Assembly: GCA_013396635.1 (NCBI GenBank)
Contig: WBMW01003233.1
Location: 1,179,444-1,243,443, forward strand
Source: Penelope pileata
Lineage: Eukaryota > Chordata > Aves > Galliformes > Cracidae
Direction: 5' to 3'
DNA: 64,000 nucleotides
Shown here: in pieces, positions 1 through 12,000 of the stretch
How positions within the stretch are numbered: the stretch's first letter is position 1
Layout: each line of letters opens with the position of its first letter
Program-made: the position numbers and the translations under genes
The notes under the pieces: model-generated
The model's database searches: none
Told to the model about the DNA's origin: nothing
Seen by the model: the letters and a program-made list of their open reading frames with translations, nothing else

Positions 1-1120
1 AAAAAAAAAAAAAAAAAAAAACTGGCGTAATAAATCTCCATTCTCAAAGCTGTATATTGGTTACCAAAATGCTTAGTAAAAGCCTGCTTCAGTTGGCACT
101 TCTGATAGTTATTTCCTGAGGTTTGTTTTAACAAAAGATTCCTCAAACCCACACTTTATTGCTCTCATCTTCATCTCTCCTCCCCCCTTCCTGGCATGCG
201 GTCAATCTCATCTCAGTGAGCACTGAGGAATGCTCATAATCTGTGACCCTGGAGAATTACAGAGTAGGATGTTGTTTTTAATCTTGGAGGAGAAAGCAAG
301 AATTGCAATGTATTTTGAAACTGTAATTCAGTTGTGATAGATAGCTCTGCTGTTTCATGTACTTGAAACACTTTAAGAACACCTTGAGATAAGACTGGAG
401 AGAATCATCCACACACAATTACATGTATTATATATAACAGCGCTGTAAACATTGCTTCACCAGCTCTTAGACTCTTGAATACTTTTTGATAAATTGACCG
501 ATTTTTATTTTTTTAAGCTAGATTCTCACACTCTTTCTAATGTAAGAAAATGACCTTCTTAAACGTATTTGCTTATCTTGTTCTCACTTCCATTTTCTGA
601 TTTGCTAACATCTTGATAGATCTAAGGAAATCTAGCTCTGTATGTTTTATGTTCAAAGAGTTAAGATAATATTGTATGTCCAGGACTGGCCTTCTGTTAT
701 CTAATAAGGTGCAGATGGCAGGACTTGGCAGGGGTGCTTGCTGAAACTTAGTCTACAGGATAATTCCCTGCAAATAAGAAATAAGGCAGGAGAACAAAAC
801 TCGTGTTTTCACTCTCTAAGCTTAATATACTTTAAGGTTTATTTGTAGAAGGTATTTTATACAATGAAATTTCTCCCAAGAATGTGACAACTTTCTTCAT
901 CTGTTTCTATGTAGCTTTGACCTAAATTATAACACTTCAACTTTCCCCAGATTTCAGATCTACCGAAAATAATATTCCTCTTCAGTTTATTTTCCTTGAG
1001 CAGCCCAATAGTCCACCTCTTACCAGTATGTTTTTGCATTTAATCTCAAAATATCTTTAAATTTTCTTTGTCTCTTAAACATTTTTAAGCTTGTTTTAAG
1101 GATTTTCATTCTATATCTAG
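1..1120 (+). other. LMO7: LMO7 intron, 3' part (upstream of the first LIM exon)
   Basis: This is non-coding sequence before the first recognisable LMO7 exon. It starts with 21 A residues at the window edge and is otherwise unique AT-rich DNA. I looked for an earlier LMO7 exon (open frame with a good acceptor and donor) and found none I could defend. The end of the intron, at 1111-1120, is an acceptor ending in ctag. The open frames on either strand here are short and have no recognisable similarity. Confidence 0.7.
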
Positions 1121-1229
1121 GTCAGTCAGTGGGAAGAAAATCTGTTCATACTGTAATAACGTTCTGGGCAAAGGAGCAGCCATGATCATTGAGTCTCTTG
1201 GTCTTTGTTATCATTTACATTGCTTTAAG
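1121..1229 (+). CDS. LMO7: LMO7 penultimate-but-one exon: first zinc module of the LIM domain
   Basis: This 109-nt exon has one leading base (G, completing a split codon) followed by 36 codons. It encodes the N-terminal half of a LIM domain. The visible zinc ligands are Cys8, Cys11, His31 and Cys34, counting full codons in the exon, in the pattern C-x2-C-x19-H-x2-C. The acceptor is at 1119-1120 (ctag) and the donor at 1230 is GTGAGA directly after a Lys codon. The next exon at 2847 continues the frame with the other four ligands. LMO7 is a large actin- and adherens-junction-associated adaptor that also shuttles to the nucleus, and its LIM domain lies at the extreme C-terminus. The segment GKGAAMIIESLGL and the domain's C-terminal position fit LMO7 better than its paralogue LIMCH1, as I recall them. 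The acceptor could instead be a few bases downstream, because the local sequence contains two more cag trinucleotides. The gene call is strong; the exact 5' edge is less so. Confidence 0.87.
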
Positions 1230-2846
1230 GTGAGAGCTGGGAGTAACACCGTGAAGGAACAGGAACTAATCAGAAGCACGCATGGCTACTCAATGTTCTG
1301 CTCACAGGGGCTCTACTAATCACCTGCTTTGCCTTCCACTCTGACAGCGTGGTACCTGCATATTTCCATGAGGCAGTCCTATCTGCAGGCATTTAGCGCT
1401 CAACTCTAGGACTATTTTGTAAACATTAATAAGGAGTTTGTCAAGTAGGTGGTCATGTTGACTGTGAGATCACAGTTGTTCCTTTCAACTGACAGCAAAA
1501 AATCATAAGGCGCTGAGCCCCCTCTCCTAGAGAAATCAGGTCCTTTTAAAATGTCTTGGCCTGGACATCTAAGATGAGCCGTCATTGCTAAGCTAATCCT
1601 AGCAGAGTGTTCACAGGTGTTTTCCTGGTAAAGGCACGTTAGCAACATTCTGACTAGCAGGATACATCCCACCAACAAACTAGAAGTTTAGTGCTAATCA
1701 GCCCTGGTCAGAAACTAGGTATACTGAGCTTGTGCTCAGCACTGAGATGTAGTTACATGATTTCCAATCAGCTTGAGGCAAAGCAGAGCTGAAGGGGATA
1801 AATGCTTGTCTGCAGAAGATGTAAAAGCACTTGTAGTTTCCCTGCCCTAGGATCAGATGACGAATTACTCTGCTTTGGAGGTGCCATTGTACTTTGCACC
1901 TTCCATGGCTTTAGTAAAGGCTCCTCTGTGCCCAGCTCAGTTACCAGCTGGAGTGTTAAAAGGGATTGACTCAAAGATCTTAGTCCTGCCCAACCTGGAC
2001 AGTAATTCACAAGGCTGATCTTCTCTCCATGCCTCCAGAACATGTATTCTGGGCAAGGGAGTCCACCTGTAGGTCCTAACCTATGTAAAGCAAGCAGAAA
2101 TTTGTCTTTTAAAATGACTTAAGATAAAGAAAATTGAACAAACAGCCATCCAAAAGAGTCATTTCTCATTTAAGCAGGCAAGTTGTCTGTAGACAGCCAG
2201 TTACTTTTCTTCATAAATTCAGTAATGATAGTGTTATGCTTTGAGTTACAGTCCTTTCAGAGGTGGTACGTCCTAGCAAAGATGTGTTCAGTCACCATAG
2301 GTAAATTTAGTGTTAGCGTGAAAGCTATCAAGTCATTTATTTGTGTGTTTAAGAAAAATAAAATTGGCCCTTCTTTCCACATGCAAACTTGTTTCTGTGA
2401 TGCAAAAATGTGGGATACACGAATTATGCCGCTTTGAGTGCCCAAAGACTGAGGACCCCAGCACATGTACTGCCACATGGAAGTCTGCGAGTAGCACACC
2501 CAGGTGTTCTGTGCCAAAACTGCTGTTGCCATCTAGACAGCAAACTCTTACTTGTTGAGCCAGCTTTCAGAGAAATTGAAGTTCAAATTCGATGTAATGA
2601 ACTAATCTCTAAGTAGCATCTGTCTATGTTTGCTTGGTGTATCTCTGCTATTTGTTGCCCGGTCATTGCCTTGAAATACTTTCTCAGGGTTGGTTGCATT
2701 TTGATCTACTAATCGTTACACGTTTGCTTCTAGTGATTGTGGGTTTATGGTTCAAGCTTTTTTGGGTTTAATTCAAGCAGCATTTGAACAAGTTTTGTTT
2801 CTTCAGTATTTTGTAAGGAGTTGCTAATTACTGGTCTGTCATGCAG
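1230..2846 (+). other. LMO7: LMO7 intron between the two LIM exons
   Basis: This 1,617-bp intron starts GTGAGA and ends ATGCAG. It separates the two zinc modules of the LIM domain, between the Phe-Lys of the first module and the Cys of the second. I see no repeat or additional exon inside. Several open frames of 70-90 codons on both strands (for example near 1412-1678 and 2183-2616) overlap one another and look like chance frames in intronic DNA. Confidence 0.8.
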
Positions 2847-2949
2847 TGTGTTGCTTGTGGATGCGACCTTGGGGGATCCCGCTCTGGAGCTGAAGTCAGG
2901 ATCCGAAACAACAAACTCTTCTGCAACGACTGCTATATCAGATTTAAAA
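2847..2949 (+). CDS. LMO7: LMO7 exon: second zinc module of the LIM domain
   Basis: This 103-nt exon has 34 codons plus one base and starts in phase 0 after the acceptor atgcag at 2841-2846. It encodes the second half of the LIM domain, with zinc ligands Cys1, Cys4, Cys26 and Cys29. Between them lie the motif CDLGGSRSGAEVRIRNNKLF and the CNDCY end typical of LMO7-type LIM domains. The donor at 2950 is GTAAGG, leaving a single A that the last exon completes to a Thr codon (ACT). If the intron were retained, the frame would run on for only nine more residues before a stop at about 2977, so a retained form would lose the normal C-terminus. Together with the exon at 1121-1229 the domain is intact, with all eight ligands at family spacing. 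Confidence 0.9.
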
Positions 2950-5279
2950 GTAAGGCAACCCGGTTGCAGTGTGCGTGACTGTAGTTCTTCTTTGTGCTGT
3001 GAAACTTCAAGTGATGGTATAGCTGAGCCAGTTGATAGCTTTTGTGTTGCACTTCAAGTCGCTGTATTAGCGATTAGGTTCAGAAAAGTTTGATTGTCGG
3101 TTTCTGTCTTTTGTAGGGTAGTCATTCTAAACTTTTAACTTGCTTGTAGCTAGTTTTACCACCTTGTTATTAAGCAACTTCAAACACAACGCTGTGTAGT
3201 CATCCTACTTTCTTTATAGATCTGAGAAAGTGGTGTCAAGGAGTTGTCAGCTGCTGAGCAGGCTTCTCTTGATAGCAGAGGAGTCTTTTTGAAAAACTGT
3301 CTGCATTGATTAAAAAAAAGTAATCTGAATATGTATTTAGTTCAGTCTTAACACATAACTGGAAAGATATTAATTTATCCTGTGCAGGTGGCACAAATGC
3401 TGCTTTCTTTTTGCGATGCTATTATTATTTGAATTATAGGTCTGTGATTGGTTATTCATTTAGGTACAAGTTCAGCAGGAATTGATTTACTTACAGATCT
3501 TAATTAAAAGGTGCAGTATAATTTTTTTCCTTTGTTATAGTTTGCAGAATTCTGATTTACTGGAGCATGATGTTAAGACTTTGAATAATAGTGGTGGTGT
3601 TTTTTTTTTCCGCTGTCATACATGATAGTAGACAACCTCCTAATTTTGAGAAGCCTTTGGAGTTTTATATAACTGTTTTTATGTAGCAAATAAGGAATTC
3701 TCTAGAATGATAAAATTCAGCTAAAGGAAAGGGCTTCTGAATGACTTCCTGGGAAACATGTGCGTGTTTCTACATGAGCCCAGCACATCTTTCTCATTGT
3801 GGTCCAGAAGGCAGTAAAGGGAACAGGATACTCATGCTATGCAACACATGAGCAGGACTTGGGCATCTGCTGGCTGAGAATCCAGCTCAGAAAACGAGAA
3901 ACTTTGCATCTGGTGCTTTTGCTTTTTCAGGATCTTTTTGGAAAATCTGCCTGCACCACAGAAATAATTGTGTGATGCCCTAACTAAAAACAAACAAACC
4001 CACAATATTCAGTGCATTCACAGACGGTAACATTAAGTGCAGGGATACCTCTGTGGTCAGTGGAAGGAGGAAGAAGATCGCCACCTTCCCTCTGGAGGTG
4101 ATCAAGAGCACTGGTCAGATCTCTTCAATTTGCTGTTCAGAGAATCTGTCTCCTTGTTGAGAACAAGGCCATGTCAAAGTAACCATGTTCCTATCTAAGG
4201 TACCCAAATGTGTGAGCTATTCAGTCTGGAGCCTGCTCATGTCATGATAGCTTTACCTATCTTTGCTTTTGGATGCAAAATTGCTGGATGGGTTTGATAA
4301 GTTTGACACTGAAAAGAGTCTTTTTACTTAGTCCCGGGCAAGAGAGTATTTGGCGATGGCAGTAACCAAAAACTTTACCATGGATCAAGTGCGATTTAGT
4401 CTCTCTCTGACTTTATAGCTCATAAACTAAACTCATGATGTTGAGTAGCCTTTCAGAAGCAAAGTTAATCTGTGAGAAGTGGTTGTATACCCTTCCCGTC
4501 AGACTGCATCTTCTTGGGTGAGTGGGCACCGGAAAACATAAGTTAGCCGATGGGAACTTGTCGGTAGAGAACAAAACGTTGACAGTAGTGATTTGAGCAA
4601 TACAAAAGCCAGCTCTGTGAGTACTGCAATGAAAATATATACTGGCAATGTAGCACTGGTCTGTTATGTGGATAACTTTGTATACAGTTAGCATTTCATG
4701 TCGCCCTGACTGATGATTCATTAGTTTAAAATGTGAATGTATTGGCTGAAGGTTTGAAAAACAGTAGGATTATTAATATTCACAATGTAATTTTACAGTT
4801 TGATATGATTGTACAATTTCATGTTGATTTTATTTTAAATTTGTATCATTGTAGTGAAACAGTGGTGTGTTGGCAGATGCCCTCAGATATGTGCAGAGAG
4901 ACAGGATAAGAAACTTGTTTAAACTATATATTGCTATGGTTATTTAGCAAATCTTAATTAGATTATTGAAAAGTAAATTTAGAAAAAATCTTTGTGTTAA
5001 CACTAAAAACAACTCCTAAAAACGTGGAAAGGTGCATGTTATGTGGAAAGTTACTTGGCCTGAAATATTTGCAGTGCTATCGTTGGATTAAACCTGAATT
5101 TGTATTATGTATTACCTTTGTCTTGCTAGACTCAGAATGTATGCCTTACTTTGTTACCACTTCTAACAGATATGGTAATACCATTATCTGACAACTTCTG
5201 TGGAAATTTTAATTTTGATCACTAAGATTCTTCAGTAGCTGGAATTTAATTACAATTTCTTTTGTCTCTCCCTTAACAG
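2950..5279 (+). other. LMO7: Last LMO7 intron
   Basis: This 2,330-bp intron has donor GTAAGG and an acceptor preceded by a pyrimidine-rich stretch ending ccttaacag at 5271-5279. It contains no recognisable transposable element. A T-rich run lies at 3600-3610. A 102-codon frame on the minus strand (4413-4721) has no similarity I recognise and is most likely chance. Confidence 0.8.
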
Positions 5280-5302
5280 CTGGACAACCAACCTCCATGT
5301 GA
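5280..5302 (+). CDS. LMO7: LMO7 terminal coding exon (C-terminal tail and stop)
   Basis: The last 23 coding nucleotides complete the split Thr codon and then give Gly-Gln-Pro-Thr-Ser-Met and TGA at 5300-5302. The protein therefore ends TGQPTSM directly after the LIM domain. A short tail of this form (Gly-x-Pro-Thr-x-Met/Leu) is, as I recall, how LMO7 and LIMCH1 proteins end, which independently supports the splice choice: A from 2949 joined to CT from 5280. The acceptor is strong, with a polypyrimidine stretch ending in acag. The exon is far too short for ORF-based prediction and was found by extending the LIM frame across the intron. Confidence 0.87.
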
Positions 5303-6025
5303 AGCAAACCTAGATATGAAACCACTGTTGCAGATAGAAGAAGAGGTGATTGCTGCTGATGTAGATCTATAAATATATATATTGTGTGTATGTGTGTTTT
5401 TTCTAAAAGTAACTCTTTTGCTTGTCTAGTCATCATAGCAATGCATTATATTCTTCATATAACTGTATTTTTATTTATGATAAAGTAATTGCAGTAAGGA
5501 AGTATATGGGGAAAATGCTTTCACTCTTTCAGCTTCAAGTCTTGAGAGCACAAGGGAGAATAAGTATATTTTCAGTAATAACTTCAAAATATTTTTGAGG
5601 CTTATAATCAACTAGTTGACTTTCTAATGGTATATGAAGAGGGTATTTTGTTTCTAAGCTCTTGAAATGAGCATTAGAGAAATAGTTAATATAAATATAT
5701 ATTTGCAATTGCTGTCTTTATTTTTGACATATACTGAAAGCGAATTCTCTAGGTTAATATGAAGCTGCGTTTAAATGCACACAAATGTGTTTGCTTTCCG
5801 TACGCTGGTTTCTAAAATCATGTGCTTTTTTGGAACATAAATACAAAGAATTATCTGTTTGCTCAGTGGTGATGGCATAATATTCTGTGGAATCCATTTA
5901 AGGGGAAGAATTCTCTTTTCCCATTTGAAAAGTGTAACTATCACTTTTTTCCTCCACAAACTATGTGGAGAATGGTGGTTGAACTACAGTATATTTGTAA
6001 ATAAAATTTCTGATGTTGCATTTAT
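5303..6025 (+). other. LMO7: LMO7 3' untranslated region (short form)
   Basis: This is the AT-rich region between the LMO7 stop codon and the first well-placed poly(A) signal. It contains several AU-rich stretches, such as tatttttatttatga around 5465-5481 and the alternating TA run at 5371-5383. The end is set by the poly(A) signal at 6000-6005 plus the usual 15-25 nt. Longer forms are possible, since another AATAAA lies at 6543-6548. The exact cleavage site is inference. Confidence 0.65.
5996..6005 (+). promoter_or_regulatory. LMO7: Poly(A) signal AATAAA overlapping a Pumilio-type site TGTAAATA
   Basis: AATAAA lies at 6000-6005, about 700 nt after the LMO7 stop, and is followed by T/G-rich sequence (tgatgttgcatttattgg), as expected for cleavage and polyadenylation. 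The eight bases at 5996-6003 are TGTAAATA, a match to the UGUANAUA element bound by Pumilio proteins. The two motifs share four bases. The motif matches are direct observation; use in vivo is inferred. Confidence 0.6.
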
Positions 6026-9000
6026 TGGAAGTTTATTTTCTTTCTCTCTTGCAAAATCTATTGATAAGGTAATTTGTTGAAATACGTTTGAATTTTGACT
6101 TAGGAAAACATTTTTATGAAAGGGTTAAAATGCCACCCCGAATATGTGTAAGAACAGTAAGCTTCAAATTTTGTGTGTATCTCTTCTGTCAAACTCCTTG
6201 TGCTTTTTCTCTTCAGCATTTAATATAAGTGGTGACGCTGATTCTTTGCTCTGGGTGCTCATCCCTGAAATAAGCCAATCAGAAGAAGTCAAAGTTCCCC
6301 AAAATTTCTAATTGTGGCTAGAAACAAGGTGCTGAAAATATTCTGAACCCATAGGTTCTGCAGCTTCTGAAAATGCACCTTGAAAGAGCACTATGGGGCT
6401 CTCAAATGACTTGCCTCAGTTTATTTCCCACATACATTCACACACAGTAATGTAGTATTCTATATTCCTGTGATTGTGAAGCTGCAAAGAAAACATGAGA
6501 AGTGTATCACAGGAATTTCAGAGCATTTTTGTTGATGAAACCAATAAAGAGGACAGCTGGGATGCGTCAGAGGGTGGTGGCACCATGAGTTTTTGCAAGG
6601 AGGGGTGCCAAAGCAATCTATAGTGTCTTCATCTCAGGGGATTACTGAGAATGGATAGGAGAACTAGCAGATTTGGGGGAGAGATTGTGGCTGCAGTAGC
6701 TGAGGGCAGCAAGGGAAGATCATGTTCTTTTAGTGTAGTGGTAGAACTTCATTTGTGTGGGCCTCCTGTAACTACTCCTGCTTGTAACTCTGTCTCCTGG
6801 TTTCCTTCACTTTTTTGATCTTTCCCCTGAACGGATGAGTTCTTTCATCAAGAAATTACCTGCAAATAAGTGTGTGATTACAACGAAATTACAAGCTGCT
6901 AAACATTTATTTTCACATGCTGAGTAAAAAAAAAAAAAAAAAAAAAGGAAGAGTCTAAAATGTCTCATCAACCCAGATTTGCTCAACTTTTCAGCCACCT
7001 TTATGATTTGGCCTTGGCTTTTGGTATTTAGTTAGTGCCTCCTATGAAGAGGATCGATAAGGATATTAAGGATATTTCATTTGGTTTCTGCTACTGTGGT
7101 AAGTAATGGTAGATCACATGTGAGAGCTTAGTGATATGAAGACCCTAGACCTCCAATGCAGAGAGCTGAGGGATATTCACACTGCTTGCTCACACAGCCA
7201 GCTGGAATCCTGAGTCCTCTCAGCTGCTTTCTTCCAAGAAAATTGGTTCCCTGAGAGTCACCCAGAGTAGGAACCCAAATTGGGTGCTGTGTAGTCTGGC
7301 TCTTGGGTAGGATACATACAATTCCATGCCCAACAGAGATGGCTTATGTGCCCCTCTACACAGTTTGGGCAACATGAGACTTTGAACAACTGTGTTTCCT
7401 GCCCTGCTAATAAATTCAGGATCTTTGCAAAAGAAAGCGACCAAAGAGCAAGTGAAATTTCAGATTTAGTAGAGTTCAGAGAGCTGAAGTTGAATCTTTT
7501 ACAGATTTGAAGCTGTTTCTCATCCTTATTTTAAAGGCCTGATTTAACAGGACTCCTTCAAATTTGCATTTTCTAATTCGGTTGGCAAATGTGAGCAAAG
7601 AAAACTTGTGGAGTGGAAGAAGCATGAAAACTTGTGTTACGAATGTTGTATCTGTGTCTTTTGATACTGAACTATTTGGAGCGTGTTGTGCTCAGAAGTT
7701 AGAACGAATGATACGCTATCAACACAAGATGGCAGTGTGTAAATACAGCTCGCACAGTAAAGAGCCCTGTCTGCGTTTTCAATCTTGTGGACAGTCCCAG
7801 GCTCCTCTTCCTGAAATGCTAAACCTGCAATTATCTCTGCATTAGTGTCTGACATATGGAGCAGTGCTTAGTCAACAAGATCATCAAGAAGACCAAGGAA
7901 GCCGAGGTACAAAACTTGAGTGCGAACACATCAAGGCTGTTGTTCAAAATGCTTGGGGAATAGAATTCTTTCACTACAGTCACACACATTGCAGTTGCAA
8001 CAAGAAAATGAGTTTGATTTTCTTCAAGGAGAGTCACATTTATTAAATGATACTAAATTAAGAGTTCTACAGAGAACATTCTCACAGGCTGGGAGAAAGA
8101 CCCAAACTTTGCATTGTGGAAGCATGATATATACAACAGAATCTGAGCAGCCTCGTTTGACTTTTTCTGCCAGTTATTTAAATAGCTGCTATTTCAGCCA
8201 GTACTGAGTAGGAAGAGGGATAAAAAGATGTGTCCTATGAATAAAAATAATCTAAATGATTCCCAGTGGAGCATTTTGTTGTATTTTGTTAGATTCCACT
8301 TACTGTTTTTAAGATGCTGCTCAAGGAAGAACAGTTACTCTCCTTTCTTTCATCAGCTTCAGTTGTTCTGTTCAAGGCTAAAACCCTTAAATGCAGGTAT
8401 ACAAGTGTAGGTGTCTACAGGTGAGCTAGGCCTCTGTACTCCCATTAAAATCTTGGGGGGGAATTTAGGGTTCAGCTCAGTTCCTTACTCTCTGTTGTCT
8501 GTTGCTACCTGGGATATTGTCAAGTGTCCAGGATATCAGCCGTGGGCCAGGGATACGATGCAAGACTTAAGAGATAAGCAAGCGCTGCTGCAGGCCTTGT
8601 GGGGTGCTTTTGAGCATCTGGAAGGACAACAGAGATTGATGAACAAGCAGTCGAATGTTTCAGTACAGACAGTAGAGGAAAGATGTGATTCCGTGGATAA
8701 ATGGATAGGTGGCCCACTGCAGGGTGACCTGCTTAGCTGCGTTTCGCTGACTATAACTTAGTGTGAAGTTACTGTGGCATTTTTCTGGTATGTAAGAGCA
8801 ATCAGTCATCTCTGTATGAAATTCAAGGTATTGCATGTACTCCTAGTTTTACTGAGATTTCTTTAAGTTTTTGTTTGCTTGTTTTCTTTCTTCCTTTTTT
8901 TTTCTTTTTTTTCTTTTTTTAAGGAAGATGTCAGCCATAAATTTCCCAGCTTGATTATTTAAGCAATAAACTGTTCAAGCAAGCTGGAGCACTGCAGGGA

Positions 9001-12000
9001 ATGCTGGTTAGTGGCTGGGTTTATGTGGGGAGCTGTTTATTAAATCCTGATGTCTGAATTTAGAGCTCACACTGATACCAGCAGCAATGGGCAGAGCAAT
9101 CTCATTAATTTCAGGAAAGCACCTCCCAGGTGAGTCCCATGGCAGATTTTCTTAGTTTCTGAGTGGTAAGTTCAATGCTTCCCTTCAGTAATAGCTGCTG
9201 TGGCATTACCCACCTTGTCATTTATGGAAGCTAAAGGGGTTTGAAGTCTGGCAATTTGAGCTCAGCATGAAAACTGGTACGCATGTAGTGGTATTTTAAA
9301 CTTCAACCAATCATTTGCAGTGGATTAGCAAAACCTGTGCCATAGCTTTAATGGAAGGCTGTTAGCAGCAGGCATAATTATGTGAAGAGCAACTCTGTGC
9401 TGAAAGCTCTTTGACATTTTCATTTTAGCTCCATGCTTCTTGGGAGCTAGGGACACCTACATGAAACAACACAGGAGGGTAATGTAGAGCATTCACTCAC
9501 AGAAGGAATAGTCTAGGGTGACAGAAGATCATCAGTTCATTAAAGCTGAAGAGTTTTCCTAATTGGTTTGAAATACTGGAAACAAACTTGCCAATGAAGC
9601 AGCTGCTGGAGGCAATATAAGAGTCAAGAGAGATGCAGGATGCTTCATGTTGGCTTCTGAGGGTCTGCTTTAACAGACAACATTGCAGAAAGAACCAAAG
9701 TACTTAAGTGTACAAGAATGTGTACACAGATTCTTTTATTAATCCTAGTGGCAGGATACATGAATGCAATCTACTGAGAGCAGACTCGTGGTCAGCATGC
9801 TGTTCAAATGGCCTTCTGCAAGCAGCTGTGCCAGAGCCACTGCTTGCCTGAACCAGAGTTCTTTGTTGCCCTCAGGGCAGTCAGCCAGACTTTGCGCCGA
9901 TTATTGGTGCTTCAACTGCATGTGACTCTCCTGGGATGAAAATTCACCGATTTCAGGGTCAGACGAGGCTATGGCAGTCCATTACGTCTGACTGTATCCC
10001 TACAAAGGCCAGAACCTCTCACCCAATAATTCCCGTATTGAACACAACTTCTGTTTGAACAACAGTTTTCTTTGTTGGAAAGAAGCCCTGTGTAGATCTA
10101 AAGAATGCAGATGATGGAAAATCTTCCACATGTAAAAGCAAATTGTTTCAGTGGTTAATTAGCACTGTCAAAAATGTTGGGTTTTTAGCTATTTTATTTT
10201 AATAAGCTTTCTAGCTTATTATAATTTTATTCTCATTCATTTAATTGATTAGGCTCCTAGCACTGGATTAACATTTTTTCCTTCATTTCATCTCCTACAT
10301 TGTACGCGTGACTTTGATATATTTCCCATTTTTCCCCAGTTTTATTTTTTACTCTTGCTCATAAATACTTTTTTGCTCTCATCAGTCAGAAAATGCATTA
10401 CTTCCATAGGAGGATACCATGGATACTTTAGACCTCACTCAATGAACTGCAACGTAAAACTCACCCAGAAAAATATGTAACAGAGTGGAAATAATCTTTA
10501 AGAGCATTAAAAATTCTGAAGCTCTAGAAGAATTTCTTTGCATAACACACAGATTTGAAATCAGAGCTTTCAGAAGGGCATTTTGCTGTATAAATCTTCT
10601 GGCATGTTAAGTAAGGCATTGAATTGCCTTTATGGGAATGACTATACCAGAATTCCTGTGTGGTTCTGCTAATTTTCCTGTCTTTTGCTGTCTTAGGGAA
10701 GAGATTCCCATGCTAAAGTGTCTCAGTTGACAAGGGGGTAGGATCACATTCCATTTTTATTTCTCAGCATGAAGTGTCAGCTGCAAAAATACAGTTTGTT
10801 CCTGCTGTTTGGCAGGTATTGATAGGAGGGTCCAACTTTTGCAGCCTTCCATCAAAATCTAGCTCTGCAAAGATAACAATTACTGTCTTCTGATGCTCAT
10901 GTAAGCAAGAGCAGACAAACCGTTTATCTTGTATGTGATACTTCTTTTTAAGTAGCCTTCATTCCTACCGTGGTAATCTATTGCATTTATGAGTCGAATG
11001 TTTATGTGCTGTGCCTCGTTATTAATGCCGGGGTTGTACCAGTGTCCTCCTGTCTGCACAAATCAGAGGAGTTTCCCAGACAGTTTAGGAAAAACCCCGG
11101 TGACTGCAATGGAGCAAGTGAGTAAATGAGCATCCTTCAGCTGGTCACAGCCATCGCCCCTTAATGAACCACGGCCATCTGGCACCGCGTACTGCAGAAT
11201 GGCAGTCATGGGATACGCTGGTCAGAATACTTCATTCTGCAGATGAACGTGCATTTCTCTCAGTAATTTGAATGTAAACAAGTACTTTTGGACTGCAGCA
11301 AGTAAAGAAGTGGTGAATCTCTTCTTTGCCCCTTTGCTATTGTGATAATTGGGTGTTTCCTGCTTTTGGCTGTTGGACTCAGCTGTCTGTTGTCCATGAC
11401 GGTTCACATCACTTCTAACACTTGTAAACCTCAGGATTTCTTGTTTCCTCTCCTTTAGTACTATGTCACTTCTACATTTAAGGATGATTCTGAGCTGAAG
11501 GTCATCTGTGTCCATGTACAAAGCTTTTGGACTGCCCCAGACACTGCATTACACCAGCCACCTTGCTTTCACCTATTTTAATTTGATCTGCTTCTTCCTT
11601 TGCATTTAGCATGACACCACTAGAAGTGAATGGATAGACACTAGCTTGTTATTGGAAGGATGGATTGATGCTAAGCAAGAAGGAGATGCACTCAATCCAT
11701 TTACCCTTATCATGCTAATGCTCTCTTTGATTATTCCCTGTAACACTGTGAAGATGTATAGCATTACCACATAGCATGCTCTTGGCATCATGTGCTCTTG
11801 CGTTCTCTTGAATCCAGCTTCTCTGTAACATCTCGGACTCAAAGCCAAGAAATCTACCTATGCAAAAGCTCTGTTGACTTTGTGCTGGCCTGGCACTCCT
11901 TGCCAGATCATGTGCTGTTCATAAGATACTAACTGAAGGTGCTAACTTGATTGAGCTTGTAAAACTAAAGTATTCCTTCACTTCTTCCTTTAAGTGGCTC

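Noticed and set aside
1..21. A21 at the window start as a possible retrocopy tail
   Set aside because: The window begins inside it, so no upstream body can be examined. It may be a simple repeat.
4413..4721. 102-codon minus-strand frame within the last LMO7 intron
   Set aside because: It has no similarity to a known family, no supporting splice sites, and lies antisense in an intron. It is best explained as chance.
6900..6950. A21 at 6926-6946 as the poly(A) tail of a processed pseudogene
   Set aside because: The preceding sequence matches no recognisable coding or RNA gene and no target duplication is seen.
8411..8761. 116-codon plus-strand open frame
   Set aside because: It starts at GTG, not ATG. 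It has no recognisable domain and no splice or promoter context, and its length is not surprising in 64 kb of six-frame search.
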